Below, piece by piece: positions 1 to 6,951 of a DNA stretch of 13,656 nucleotides. The DNA comes from JALZDI01 sp036259355 (GTDB lineage: Bacteria > Actinomycetota > Actinomycetes > Propionibacteriales > Nocardioidaceae). The position numbers and the translations under genes were made by a program. The notes below the pieces were generated by a model. It did not search any database and had not been told where the DNA came from. It worked only from the letters and a program-made list of their open reading frames with translations. Position 1 is the first letter of the stretch, and each line of letters opens with the position of its first letter. Location: assembly GCA_036259355.1 (NCBI GenBank), contig DATABY010000069.1:1-13656 (forward strand). Direction: 5' to 3'.

Positions 1-386
1 CCGAGGCCGCCGAGCAGGTCGCCCGGCAGCGCGAGGAGGCCTCGGCGGACGCGGAGCGGATGCTGTCCCGGGCCCGCCGCGAGGCCGAGCAGGTCGTCGC
101 CACCGCACGCCGGCAGGCCGAGCAGATCACCGCGCACGGCAAGGCCGACGCCGAGCGCTCGATCGAGTCCATGCGCCAGCAGCTCGAGTCGCTGCAGCGC
201 CGGCGTGACGGCATCGTGGCCCAGCTGTCGGCGCTGCGCGACGTGGTCGCCGGCTTCGCCAGCTACGACGACGAGGACGCCGAGCAGCCCCAGCGCAGCG
301 AGCCCGCGGCACAGTCGGTGCCCGAGCAGGATGCCGACTCCACGCAGGTCATGGGTGCGGTGACCGACTCGGGCCGGCGCCGCTAG
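1..386 (+). CDS. DivIVA/Scy-like coiled-coil protein, C-terminal part (5' end outside window)
   Basis: The reading frame is open from the window edge (first whole codon at base 3) to a TAG at 384-386, giving about 127 visible residues. The visible part is an Ala/Glu/Arg/Gln-rich heptad-like helix with repeated 'EAEQVV', 'QAEQI' and 'KADAERS' units, then a Gln/Leu/Arg-rich helix ending near 'GIVAQLSALRDVVAGF', then an acidic, Ser/Gln-rich disordered tail ending in GRRR. This composition is typical of actinobacterial DivIVA-domain and Scy/FilP-type cytoskeletal proteins, often annotated as cellulose-binding protein, which act in polar growth and cell division. The diagnostic N-terminal DivIVA domain is not in the window, so the family is inferred from composition only. 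Another long coiled-coil protein is possible. The gene converges on the hydrolase gene 31 bp away, and no obvious stem-loop terminator lies in the gap. Confidence 0.7.
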   Translation, partial: EAAEQVARQREEASADAERMLSRARREAEQVVATARRQAEQITAHGKADAERSIESMRQQLESLQRRRDGIVAQLSALRDVVAGFASYDDEDAEQPQRSEPAAQSVPEQDADSTQVMGAVTDSGRRR

Positions 387-417
387 CCCGGTTCTTCTCT
401 CCCGAGGGCGCGGTGGG

Positions 418-1194
418 TCAGCTGTGCTCGAGGACGAAGTCGCACACCAGGTTGTTGAACTCGTCCGGGGCCTCGGCCGCGCTCAGATGGCCGGCACCGG
501 CGATCACGGCGATCTGGGCGCCGGGGACCGCGTCGACCATCGCCTGGGCGTCCGCGGGCGGTGACAGCTGGTCCTCCTCCCCGACGACGACCAGCGTGGG
601 GACACGCACCTGCGCAAGCGTGTCGAAGGAGTCGGGGCGGGCGGCCATGGCCCGTTGCGCCCACGCCGCTCCGCGCGGGTCGGCCTGCTCGACGAGCTCC
701 CGCAGCCACTGCGCGACCTCGGGACGCTCCTGCCGCGTCGTCTCGCCGAGCAGCGTCGGCAGCACCTCGTGCACCAGCACCCGCGGGTTCTGCCCCTCCT
801 CGAGGACGGCGGCCATCCGCCGGCGGTTGTCGGCCCCGGCTGCCGGGTCGGCCGACGCCTTGGTGTCGGCCAGCACCAGCCCGCCGACGACCTCCGGCCG
901 CCGGCGCAGGATCTCCATCGCGACGTAGCCGCCCATGGAGAGCCCACCGAGCACGACGCGGTCCAGGTCGAGCCGGCCGAGGAGGTCGAGCACGCCGTCG
1001 GCCATCACGCCGAGGTCCGGCGCCGCGGTCGAGACCGCGGACTCGCCGAAGCCGGGCAGGTCCGGGGTGACGAGGCGTAGCTCCTTGGCGAGGCCGTCGT
1101 GCTGGAACTGCCACATCTGCCGCGGGAACGGGAACCCGTGCAGCAGCACCAGTGGCGTCCCCTCGCCCAGGTCGCCGTAGGCAAGCGATGTCAT
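418..1194 (-). CDS. alpha/beta-fold hydrolase
   Basis: A 258-residue protein of normal length for a single-domain alpha/beta hydrolase. Visible landmarks are the oxyanion-hole motif LLHGFP (about 17-22), the nucleophile elbow G-L-S-M-G with Ser86, a likely catalytic Asp208 in VVGEEDQLSP, and the catalytic His236 in AGAGHLS. The triad is complete, so it should be an active serine hydrolase (esterase, lactonase or related). The sequence does not reveal the substrate. The ATG at 1194 is chosen because a GGAGG lies six or seven bases upstream and the fold begins right after it; the frame stays open further upstream but that part is not hydrolase-like. The start overlaps the stop of the preceding short ORF as ATGA, which implies translational coupling. 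It is probably the last gene of a minus-strand transcript that includes the 3-hydroxyacyl-CoA dehydrogenase. Confidence 0.9.
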   Translation of the reverse strand: MTSLAYGDLGEGTPLVLLHGFPFPRQMWQFQHDGLAKELRLVTPDLPGFGESAVSTAAPDLGVMADGVLDLLGRLDLDRVVLGGLSMGGYVAMEILRRRPEVVGGLVLADTKASADPAAGADNRRRMAAVLEEGQNPRVLVHEVLPTLLGETTRQERPEVAQWLRELVEQADPRGAAWAQRAMAARPDSFDTLAQVRVPTLVVVGEEDQLSPPADAQAMVDAVPGAQIAVIAGAGHLSAAEAPDEFNNLVCDFVLEHS

Positions 1195-1457
1195 CTGTCC
1201 TCCGGTCCGCTGACGGGCGTGTCGGGGAAGGTCGCGACGGTGCGGTCGGCGTAGGCCGATGAGTCCGCGGTCTCCATCGGGCCGTCCCACAAGGCGCCGC
1301 CGCTGACCCCCTGCACGCTCTCGGTACCGCGGGTGTTGAAGCGGAGCACCGCGATGCCGGCCAGCGCCGGAAGGCGGTACGACGCCTTGCGGATGACATG
1401 GCTGTCCATCATGCCGCCGTGGGTCGGGAGCGGGTGCAGGCGGAGCAGCGTGGCCAC
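1191..1457 (-). CDS. short ORF resembling the N-terminal third of an alpha/beta hydrolase
   Basis: An 88-residue ORF with a GTG start at 1457, a purine-rich AAGAGAA about nine bases upstream, and a TGA that overlaps the next gene's ATG. Residues 1-50 contain LLRLHPLPTHGGMMDSH and LRFNTRGTESVQG, which look like the first beta-alpha units and oxyanion loop of an alpha/beta hydrolase subfamily that I recall as roughly 200-220 residues in actinobacteria. No nucleophile elbow, acid or His follows. Residues 51-88 do not continue the fold, yet codon third positions stay mostly G/C to the stop, and neither neighbouring frame contains a recognisable continuation. It is therefore either a short gene that is still translated or a remnant whose 3' part was replaced, not a simple frameshift. 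It sits 52 bp after the dehydrogenase stop on the same strand. An upstream non-ATG start is possible but not supported. Confidence 0.5.
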   Translation of the reverse strand: MATLLRLHPLPTHGGMMDSHVIRKASYRLPALAGIAVLRFNTRGTESVQGVSGGALWDGPMETADSSAYADRTVATFPDTPVSGPEDR

Positions 1458-1509
1458 GGGGTCGTTCTCTTGGCACGGATCGCAGGCATCGCCGCCCAGC
1501 CTACGTGCG

Positions 1510-3291
1510 TCAGCGACGGGAGTAGTCGCGGAACCCCCGCCCGGTCTTGCGGCCGAGGTAGCCGGCGGTCACCAGGTGCTCGAGCAGCGGAGCGGGCGCG
1601 AAACCAGGCTCCCGGTACTCCAGGAACAGCTCACGCTCGATCGCGAGCGACACGTCGTTGCCGACCACGTCGAGCAGCTCGAAGGGGCCCATCGGCAGCG
1701 CGCACCCCTTCTTCATGGCGGTGTCGATGTCGTCGGCGGTGGCGTAGTGCGCCTCGAGCATCTTGACCGAGTCGTTCAGGTAGGGGAAAAGCAGCGCGTT
1801 GACGATGAAGCCGGCGCGGTCGCTGCAGGACACCGCGACCTTGCCGATCCGCCCGCACAGTGCCCGCACCGTCTCCGCCACGTCGTCGGAGGTCGAGACC
1901 GTGCTGACGACCTCGACCAGCTTCATCGCCGGTGCGGGGTTGAAGAAGTGCATGCCGACGACGTCAGCCGGCCGGTGCGTGACCGCGGCGCACTCGATCA
2001 CCGGCAGCGACGAGGTGGTCGTGGCGAGGATGGCACCGGGCTTGCAGATCTCGTCGAGGTTCTCGAACAGCGCCCGCTTGACCGTCAGGTCCTCGGCGAT
2101 GGCCTCGATCACCAGACCGACATGGGCCAGGTCGTCCAGGGACGTGGACCCGGTCACCCGGGCGAGTGCCGCGTCCCGGCGCTCCTCGTCGAGCTTGCCG
2201 CGCTGCACCGCCTTCTCCAGCGACCGCTGCACCGTCTCGCGGACCTTGTCGACCTTCGCCTGGCTGCGTCCGACGTAGACCACGTCGACCCCGGCCTGGG
2301 CGAAGACCTGCACGATGCCGGTCGCCATGGTGCCGGTGCCGACGACACCCACGGTCTGCACCTCCCGGCGCTGCTGTGCCGCGGAGTCGGGGGCCGGGGT
2401 GAGCGCATCGGCGACGACGTGCGGGGAGTCGGCCTCCTCGTAGGTGTAGAAGCCGCGCCCGGCCTTCCGGCCGAGCAGGCCAGCGGTCACCATCTGCTTC
2501 AGGATGGGCGAGGGCGCGTGCAGGCGGTTGCGCCCCTGCCGGTACATCGTGTCGAGGATCTCGTAGGCGGTGTCGAGCCCGATCAGGTCGAGCAGGGCGA
2601 GCGGGCCCATCGGGTAACCGCAGCCGAACCGCATCGCCGCGTCGATGTCCTCGCGGGTGGCGTAGCGACCCTCGTACATGGCGGCGGCGTGGTTCAGGTA
2701 GCCGAACAGCAGCGAGTTCGCGATGAACCCGGCCTTGTCGCCGCAGGTGACGGGGTCCTTGCCGAGCTTGGTCGCCAGCGCGAGGACGTCCTGCACCACC
2801 TGGTCCTCGGTGACCACGGTGCGGACGACCTCGACGAACTGCATCACCGGCGCGGGGTTGAAGAAGTGCATGCCGACCACCCGGCTGGGGTGCTGGGTGG
2901 CGGAGGCGATCTCGGTGACCGACAGAGAGGAGGTGTTGGTGGCGAGGACGGCGTCGGCGCTCACGATACCGTCCAGCGCCTGGAACACCTCGCACTTGAG
3001 GTCCAGGTGCTCCACGACCGCCTCGACCACCAGGTCGCAGTCCTTGACGTCGTCCAGCGCCGTGCTGAATCGGATGCGGTCGAGCAGGGCCCGCTGCTCG
3101 TCCTCGCTCAGCTTCGACCGCTTCACCGCCCGGTCGGTGGAGTGCTGGATGTGCTGGCGACCACGCTCGAGGGTGATGTCGGTCTTCTCGACGCCCACGA
3201 CCGACAGGCCGTGCCGGGCGAACACTTCGGCGATGCCGGCGCCCATCGTGCCCAGTCCGATGACGCCGACGGTGTTGAACTCGCGGCCCAT
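1510..3291 (-). CDS. tandem-domain 3-hydroxyacyl-CoA dehydrogenase (3-hydroxybutyryl-CoA dehydrogenase type)
   Basis: A 593-residue NAD(P)-dependent enzyme built from two full 3-hydroxyacyl-CoA dehydrogenase units joined head to tail; single-unit enzymes are about 280-300 residues. Unit 1 has the Rossmann motif GLGTMG (12-17), Ser121 in TNTSSLS, His142 in MHFFNP, Glu154 and Asn192. Unit 2 has GTGTMA (318-323), Ser427, His448, Glu460 and Asn498. These match the Ser/His/Glu/Asn active site known from mitochondrial HADH, so both halves look competent. The C-terminal dimer-type domain (YPMGP, LGRKAGRGFY) is also present twice. The reaction is reversible oxidation of (S)-3-hydroxyacyl-CoA to 3-ketoacyl-CoA, in beta-oxidation or the acetoacetyl-CoA/3-hydroxybutyryl-CoA step. 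The ATG at 3291 has GAGGAG 11 bases upstream. It is divergent from nucS across 176 bp that holds an inverted repeat. Chain-length preference cannot be read from the sequence. Confidence 0.93.
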   Translation of the reverse strand: MGREFNTVGVIGLGTMGAGIAEVFARHGLSVVGVEKTDITLERGRQHIQHSTDRAVKRSKLSEDEQRALLDRIRFSTALDDVKDCDLVVEAVVEHLDLKCEVFQALDGIVSADAVLATNTSSLSVTEIASATQHPSRVVGMHFFNPAPVMQFVEVVRTVVTEDQVVQDVLALATKLGKDPVTCGDKAGFIANSLLFGYLNHAAAMYEGRYATREDIDAAMRFGCGYPMGPLALLDLIGLDTAYEILDTMYRQGRNRLHAPSPILKQMVTAGLLGRKAGRGFYTYEEADSPHVVADALTPAPDSAAQQRREVQTVGVVGTGTMATGIVQVFAQAGVDVVYVGRSQAKVDKVRETVQRSLEKAVQRGKLDEERRDAALARVTGSTSLDDLAHVGLVIEAIAEDLTVKRALFENLDEICKPGAILATTTSSLPVIECAAVTHRPADVVGMHFFNPAPAMKLVEVVSTVSTSDDVAETVRALCGRIGKVAVSCSDRAGFIVNALLFPYLNDSVKMLEAHYATADDIDTAMKKGCALPMGPFELLDVVGNDVSLAIERELFLEYREPGFAPAPLLEHLVTAGYLGRKTGRGFRDYSRR

Positions 3292-3392
3292 GTGCAGCGT
3301 GACTCCTCACTGGTCGCCCGCGCGGGTGCAGGCGCTCGTGGAAAGGTGGCTGGACGCAGTCTGGCACGTCCGCCGTACGTGACGCTGGTGAG

Positions 3393-3408
3393 GTTACTCA
3401 CGCGTAAC
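3393..3408. promoter_or_regulatory. inverted repeat GTTAC-N6-GTAAC, candidate repressor operator
   Basis: GTTACTCACGCGTAAC is a dyad with five matched bases per arm plus one inner C/G pair. It lies in the 176-bp divergent gap between the dehydrogenase and nucS, about 100 bp upstream of the dehydrogenase start and 47 bp upstream of the presumed nucS -10 box. Its size and symmetry suit a TetR- or GntR-family dimer, which commonly control acyl-CoA genes in actinobacteria, but no regulator gene is visible here. The rest of the gap holds the dehydrogenase ribosome-binding site and the nucS promoter, and I see nothing else in it. Confidence 0.35.
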
Positions 3409-3454
3409 TGCAGGCGGCAACCCGCCGGCCTGCCGGCACCCGCGGGACGGCCGA

Positions 3455-3460
3455 TACCCT
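3455..3460 (+). promoter_or_regulatory. candidate -10 box for leaderless nucS transcription
   Basis: TACCCT fits the actinobacterial TANNNT -10 pattern and ends seven bases before the nucS GTG, so transcription would begin at or next to the start codon. No Shine-Dalgarno-like purine run lies in the 15 bases before the GTG, which agrees with a leaderless mRNA. No convincing -35 box is seen. Confidence 0.45.
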
Positions 3461-3467
3461 CCCGCTC

Positions 3468-4142
3468 GTGCGTCTTGTGGTTGCTCGCTGCCAGGTCGAC
3501 TACGCCGGTCGGCTCACCGCCCACCTGCCGATGGCCACCCGGCTGATCCTGGTCAAGGCCGACGGCTCGGTGTCGATCCACGCCGACGACCGGGCGTACA
3601 AGCCGCTGAACTGGATGTCGCCGCCGTGCTCACTGCACGAGGAGAGCTCCGACGCCGGCACCCACGAGTGGACGGTGACGGGGCGGGACGGCGACACGCT
3701 GCGCATCCTGATCGAGGATGTCGTGCACGACTCCTCGCACGAGCTCGGCATCGACCCGGGCCTGCGCAAGGACGGCGTGGAGAAGCACCTGCAGGAGCTG
3801 CTGGCCGAGCATCCCGCGGCGATGGGCGACGGCCTCGCGCTGGTACGGCGGGAGTACCCCACCGCGATCGGGCCCGTCGACCTGCTGTGCCGCGACGACG
3901 ACGGTGCGTCCGTGGCGGTGGAGGTGAAGAGACGCGGCGAGATCGACGGCGTCGAGCAGCTCACCCGCTACCTCGAGCTGCTGAACCGTGACCCGCTGCT
4001 GGCGCCGGTTCGGGGCATCCTCGTGGCGCAGGAGATCAGGCCCCAGGCGCGGGTGCTGGCCGGGGACCGCGGGATCGGCTGCGTGGTCGTCGACTACGAC
4101 GCGCTGCGAGGCATCGACGACCCGAGCGACCGGCTCTTCTAG
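3468..4142 (+). CDS. nucS: NucS/EndoMS mismatch-specific endonuclease
   Basis: A 224-residue protein matching NucS/EndoMS along its length. It has the N-terminal DNA-binding/dimerisation domain with the signature HADDRAYKPLNWMSPP (38-53), then a RecB-like nuclease domain with Asp138 in GPVDLL and Glu152-x-Lys154 in VEVKRRG, the expected metal-binding catalytic set, and QLTRYLELL (164-172). In actinobacteria lacking MutS/MutL, NucS cuts both strands at mismatches such as G:T, G:G and T:T and is the core of non-canonical mismatch repair. The C-terminus ends DRLF, resembling the short sliding-clamp-binding tail described for actinobacterial NucS. The GTG at 3468 is chosen because translation from it gives MRLVVARCQVDYAGRLTAHL, the usual NucS beginning. 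It converges on the GNAT gene with an 8-bp gap. Confidence 0.96.
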   Translation: MRLVVARCQVDYAGRLTAHLPMATRLILVKADGSVSIHADDRAYKPLNWMSPPCSLHEESSDAGTHEWTVTGRDGDTLRILIEDVVHDSSHELGIDPGLRKDGVEKHLQELLAEHPAAMGDGLALVRREYPTAIGPVDLLCRDDDGASVAVEVKRRGEIDGVEQLTRYLELLNRDPLLAPVRGILVAQEIRPQARVLAGDRGIGCVVVDYDALRGIDDPSDRLF

Positions 4143-4150
4143 GGCGCCGG

Positions 4151-5020
4151 TCAGAAGTACCACCCGGACGGCAGCCACGGACCCGGCGGCCGGTCGATCC
4201 CGTCCGCGAACAGCGGCCCGGCTCCGACCACCTTCATCCGCGCCGCGAGGGCGACGCGCACGGCCCAGTCCTGGGCGGCGGTCATGCACCAGATCTGGGC
4301 CTTGCCGTCGGTCGCGGCGAGGACGCGCCACAGTAGCTGAGCCGCCGTCCCGTCGTCCGTCGCCCCCAGCAGCGCCAGCCGGTTCTTGCGGTGCAGGGCG
4401 TAGCCGCGCCCCGAGCGGCCGTCCACGACCTCCATCCGGACGCCCTGCTTCACCAGGAACTCCACGTCTTCCGCACGGGACCCCCGCAGGCCGCCGTCGA
4501 CGTCGGCGACCAGGTCGAGGTCGCCCACGTCCCCGGTGCGACCGGGCAGGTCGGTCGGGATGGTCGAGCGGTCGACGATGCCCTCCGCCTCGACGGCCGG
4601 GTGGATGGCCAGGCCGGCCCGCGAGTAGCGCCGGAGCGCTCGCGGGTCGGGCGAGGTCATGATCATCCGCATCGTGGCGCCGTCGGCGTACCGCAGGGCC
4701 GCGTCGAGCAGCCGACGGCCGATCCCCTGGCTCTGGTGCGACGGGTCCACGAACAGCATGGACAGGCCCCAGAACGGCCCTCGGCGGATCGCCTCGGCCA
4801 TTCCCACCACCGTGTCGTCGTGCATGGCGACCCAGGCCCCGGCCGGGTCACGCTCCACGAACCGGTCCATGCCCTTGCGGAAGTACTCGCGGCCCTCGGC
4901 GGTCGGCGTCTCGGGGACCCGGCCGGCCCGGCGTTCGGCCGCCGCCTCCGCCGCGTCGACCACGGCCAGCACGCCGTCGAGGTCGGCGGCCGCCATCGAT
5001 CGTACCTCTACGTCGGTCAC
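4151..5020 (-). CDS. GNAT-family N-acetyltransferase with two GNAT-like halves
   Basis: A 289-residue protein. The first half is a recognisable GNAT domain: strand region SMLFVDPSHQ followed by the acetyl-CoA pyrophosphate-binding loop Q-S-Q-G-I-G-R-R-L (about 96-104), then LLDAALRYA. The second half (about 180-289) contains LLGATDDGTAAQLLWRVLAAT and ends GPWLPSGWYF. It looks like a degenerate second GNAT fold without a clear Q/R-x-x-G-x-G loop, so it may serve as a substrate-side or structural domain. The acceptor substrate is unknown. The GTG at 5020 is preferred over the in-frame GTG at 5047 because AGGA sits nine bases upstream and the domain begins soon after with TDVEVRSMAAADLDGV. The gene is divergent from the small secreted protein gene and converges on nucS. 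Confidence 0.85.
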   Translation of the reverse strand: MTDVEVRSMAAADLDGVLAVVDAAEAAAERRAGRVPETPTAEGREYFRKGMDRFVERDPAGAWVAMHDDTVVGMAEAIRRGPFWGLSMLFVDPSHQSQGIGRRLLDAALRYADGATMRMIMTSPDPRALRRYSRAGLAIHPAVEAEGIVDRSTIPTDLPGRTGDVGDLDLVADVDGGLRGSRAEDVEFLVKQGVRMEVVDGRSGRGYALHRKNRLALLGATDDGTAAQLLWRVLAATDGKAQIWCMTAAQDWAVRVALAARMKVVGAGPLFADGIDRPPGPWLPSGWYF

Positions 5021-5141
5021 GGAAGGTGATCCTACGGGCCCGCACACGCCCGTTTCACACGATTTTCACGCCTTCGCGCGACGGTGGTGGCAGTCCAGGG
5101 GCTACTTTGGGCCACCGCATTGTCGTAAGGGGGCTTTACAC

Positions 5142-5525
5142 ATGCGCACGCTTGTCAGCATTGCCGTCGCCACAGCGGCCGGAGCCGCACTGCTCGCGCC
5201 CGCACCCGCCGTCGCCGGCGACCGGGACGTCGAGCGGGTCACCCGGTGCAGCCAGTTCGGCCGCGCCGACCTCAAGGTGTCACCGCAGAACCGCCGCCTG
5301 GAGGTGGAGTTCGAGGTCGACGTGAACCGGCGTGGACAGCGCTACCGGGTCCGCCTGATCCACAACGGCCGCCGCGTCAAGCAGGTGATGCGCACGAGCC
5401 GCGGACGTAGTGGCTCGCTGCAGGTGCGTGATCTCGAGCCGAACCGCAGGGGACGCGACCGGTTCCGTGCCGTGGCCGTCCGGACCGGCGGCGGCAACCG
5501 CTGCGTCGCACGGGTTCGCTTCTAG
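5142..5525 (+). CDS. small secreted basic protein of unknown function
   Basis: A 127-residue precursor. Residues 1-25 form a Sec signal peptide: MRTLVSIAVATAAGAALL, then PAPAVA with predicted cleavage after Ala25 (AVA|GD). The mature part of about 102 residues is strongly basic and Arg-rich, with alternating hydrophobic/charged stretches (RRLEVEFEVDVN, YRVRLIHNGRRV, DRFRAVAVRTG) that suggest a small beta-sandwich. It has exactly two cysteines, Cys36 and Cys121, near the two ends of the mature chain, so one disulfide is likely. I do not recognise a named family. The ATG at 5142 has AAGGGGG eight bases upstream. The gene stands alone: divergent from the GNAT gene by 121 bp and convergent with the DUF2238 gene. 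Binding to cell-wall or nucleic-acid anions is possible from its charge but is speculation. Confidence 0.75.
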   Translation: MRTLVSIAVATAAGAALLAPAPAVAGDRDVERVTRCSQFGRADLKVSPQNRRLEVEFEVDVNRRGQRYRVRLIHNGRRVKQVMRTSRGRSGSLQVRDLEPNRRGRDRFRAVAVRTGGGNRCVARVRF

Positions 5526-5551
5526 CCGAGGCGGGAGACGGCTGGGGTGCT

Positions 5552-6187
5552 TCACGCGTTGACGTCCTCCTCGGTGTTGGTGCCGGGGATGCGGCGCACC
5601 GACCCCCAGCCGTAACGCGCCCACACCACCAGCAGTGCGGCGCCGACGAGCGAGCCGATGCTGTCGCTGAGGACGTCGCCGACCGTGTCGGTGTTGCCGA
5701 GCTGCAGCTGGGTGCCGAACCACGTGTCCGCCGCCCACTCGACCAGCTCCCACAGCGCGCCGATCGTGACGCCGAGGGCTGCGGTGACGACGAAGATGCC
5801 GGTGTAGTGCTGCACGTGGGTCTCGTCGCGGGGATCCGGCACGACCTCCAGCCGCGCGAGTGCGATGTACAGCACCGGCGCGGTCAGCATCGGCAGCGTG
5901 AAGTGCACGAGGTCGTCGAACATCGCGAAGCTGTCGTACACGCCGAGCGCCTCGCCGTACCCCTGCAGCACCATCCCGGCGGTGAAGCACAGGTCGTAGG
6001 CACGGGGCAGGTTGACCAGCCGCGCGAGCAGGGTGAGCGCCCCGAGGAAGCCGAGCAGGGCCGCGGCCCCGGGGTCTGCGAGCATTGCGAACACCGCGGC
6101 CCCGACGAGCAGCGCGATCCGGAGTACGTCGATGCCGTCGCGCACGACGCGCGACCAGTCACCGAGCACCAGCCGTCGGGTGTCCAC
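5552..6187 (-). CDS. DUF2238 (YjdF-like) integral membrane protein
   Basis: A 211-residue protein with about five or six membrane segments: around 20-37, 41-58, 67-80, 93-111, 130-150 and 173-191. Conserved polar motifs sit in or beside them: FDDLVHFTLP (90-99), GALWELVEW (143-151) and DTVGDVLSDSIGSLVG (167-182). These are the hallmarks of the DUF2238/YjdF inner-membrane family, whose biochemical role is unknown. The intramembrane Asp, His and Glu could bind a metal or carry out chemistry on a lipid or headgroup, but this is inference. The tail (GTNTEEDVNA) is acidic and cytosolic or disordered. The GTG start at 6187 follows the TGA of the DUF5701 gene with no spacer (TGAGTG) and has no strong ribosome-binding site, so it probably depends on translational coupling. 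Confidence 0.85.
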   Translation of the reverse strand: MDTRRLVLGDWSRVVRDGIDVLRIALLVGAAVFAMLADPGAAALLGFLGALTLLARLVNLPRAYDLCFTAGMVLQGYGEALGVYDSFAMFDDLVHFTLPMLTAPVLYIALARLEVVPDPRDETHVQHYTGIFVVTAALGVTIGALWELVEWAADTWFGTQLQLGNTDTVGDVLSDSIGSLVGAALLVVWARYGWGSVRRIPGTNTEEDVNA

Positions 6188-6811
6188 TCAGCCGATCCGG
6201 CGTGCGGCGGTCGCCATGCCGAGCCAGGTGTGCGGGTTGCCGCCCCAGCACCACCCGAGCCGCGGCGCACCCTTGCTGACCCAGATCCCGGTCACCCGCT
6301 TGTCTCCGGCCCGCGAGCCGAGCATCTCGAAGCAGTTGCGCTCCCGCAGCCACTCCGGATGCTGGGTCGCGACCGCCAGCCCCTCGTCGAGCGTGAGCGG
6401 GGTGCGTCCGTCCGCGTGGATCCTCGGCAGTGCGTCGTCCGGCCTGACGTTGAGCGTCTGGCTGCCGGTGTCCACGTCGGCGACCAGGTAGGCCGGCGAC
6501 GTCGGCAGGCCCAGATCCGGCGTGGGCCTGAAGGCGAGGACATCGTCGGGCGCCATGGTCGTGAAGCCGGGCTTCCGCAGCGCCGTGCGCTCGATCAGCC
6601 GGTGCAGCGGGACGATGTCACCGCTCACCACGAGCACGAAGTCCTCGTCGGGGACCAGCGCCGCCAGCGGCGCGACCAGGGCGCGGAACGCCTGCTCGGT
6701 GATCCCCGCCAGCGCGGGGTAGCCCTTGTCGACCAGGATCTCGCACTGGCGGTGCAGCTCGGTCAGGGAGTCGGTGGAAGGGTTGCCGACGGCGGTGCTC
6801 CTCAGGGCCAC
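6188..6811 (-). CDS. DUF5701 family protein
   Basis: A 207-residue soluble protein that matches the actinobacterial DUF5701 pattern as I know it: an N-terminal helix pair with LVDKGYPALAGITEQAFRAL, a central YLVADVDTGSQTLNVRPDDALP and GRTPLTLDEGLA stretch, and a C-terminal signature SKGAPRLGWCWGGNPHTWLG ending AARRIG. There is no signal peptide or membrane segment. Function is unknown; the conserved Trp/Cys/His-rich C-terminus may form a binding pocket. The GTG at 6811 has an excellent GAGGAG seven bases upstream, so this is probably the first gene of a two-gene unit with the DUF2238 membrane protein, and the pairing suggests a shared role. The 140 bp between this start and the upstream D-amino-acid oxidase stop hold a near-palindrome around GTCCGGAC (about 6830-6850) and GC-rich sequence, but no certain promoter or terminator. 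Confidence 0.85.
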   Translation of the reverse strand: MALRSTAVGNPSTDSLTELHRQCEILVDKGYPALAGITEQAFRALVAPLAALVPDEDFVLVVSGDIVPLHRLIERTALRKPGFTTMAPDDVLAFRPTPDLGLPTSPAYLVADVDTGSQTLNVRPDDALPRIHADGRTPLTLDEGLAVATQHPEWLRERNCFEMLGSRAGDKRVTGIWVSKGAPRLGWCWGGNPHTWLGMATAARRIG

Positions 6812-6951
6812 GCTGTGCTCCTCTCGTCACGCCGCCGTCCGGACGCGGCAGGCGGGACGTCAACGCCCGGGCCGGCCGGATTGTTCCCCGGAGCATGCAC
6901 CCTGCACGGCGCCGGGCCGGGCGGACGGGGCGGGTCGGGCAACGTAGCCGT

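Noticed and set aside
387..417. Intrinsic terminators in the convergent gaps (387-417, 4143-4150, 5526-5551, 10421-10433)
   Set aside because: The gaps are short and none shows a stem-loop followed by a T-run, so termination there may be by Rho or not at the gap at all.
1333..3546. 737-codon open frame on the plus strand opposite the 3-hydroxyacyl-CoA dehydrogenase gene
   Set aside because: It is antisense to a gene with clear family motifs. Its product is a His/Asp/Val/Gly-rich sequence with no fold pattern, the usual by-product of GC-rich codon bias on the opposite strand.
5021..5047. Upstream GTG start for the GNAT gene
   Set aside because: The extra nine residues (MCGPVGSPS) are not domain-like and the GTG at 5020 has AGGA at good spacing.
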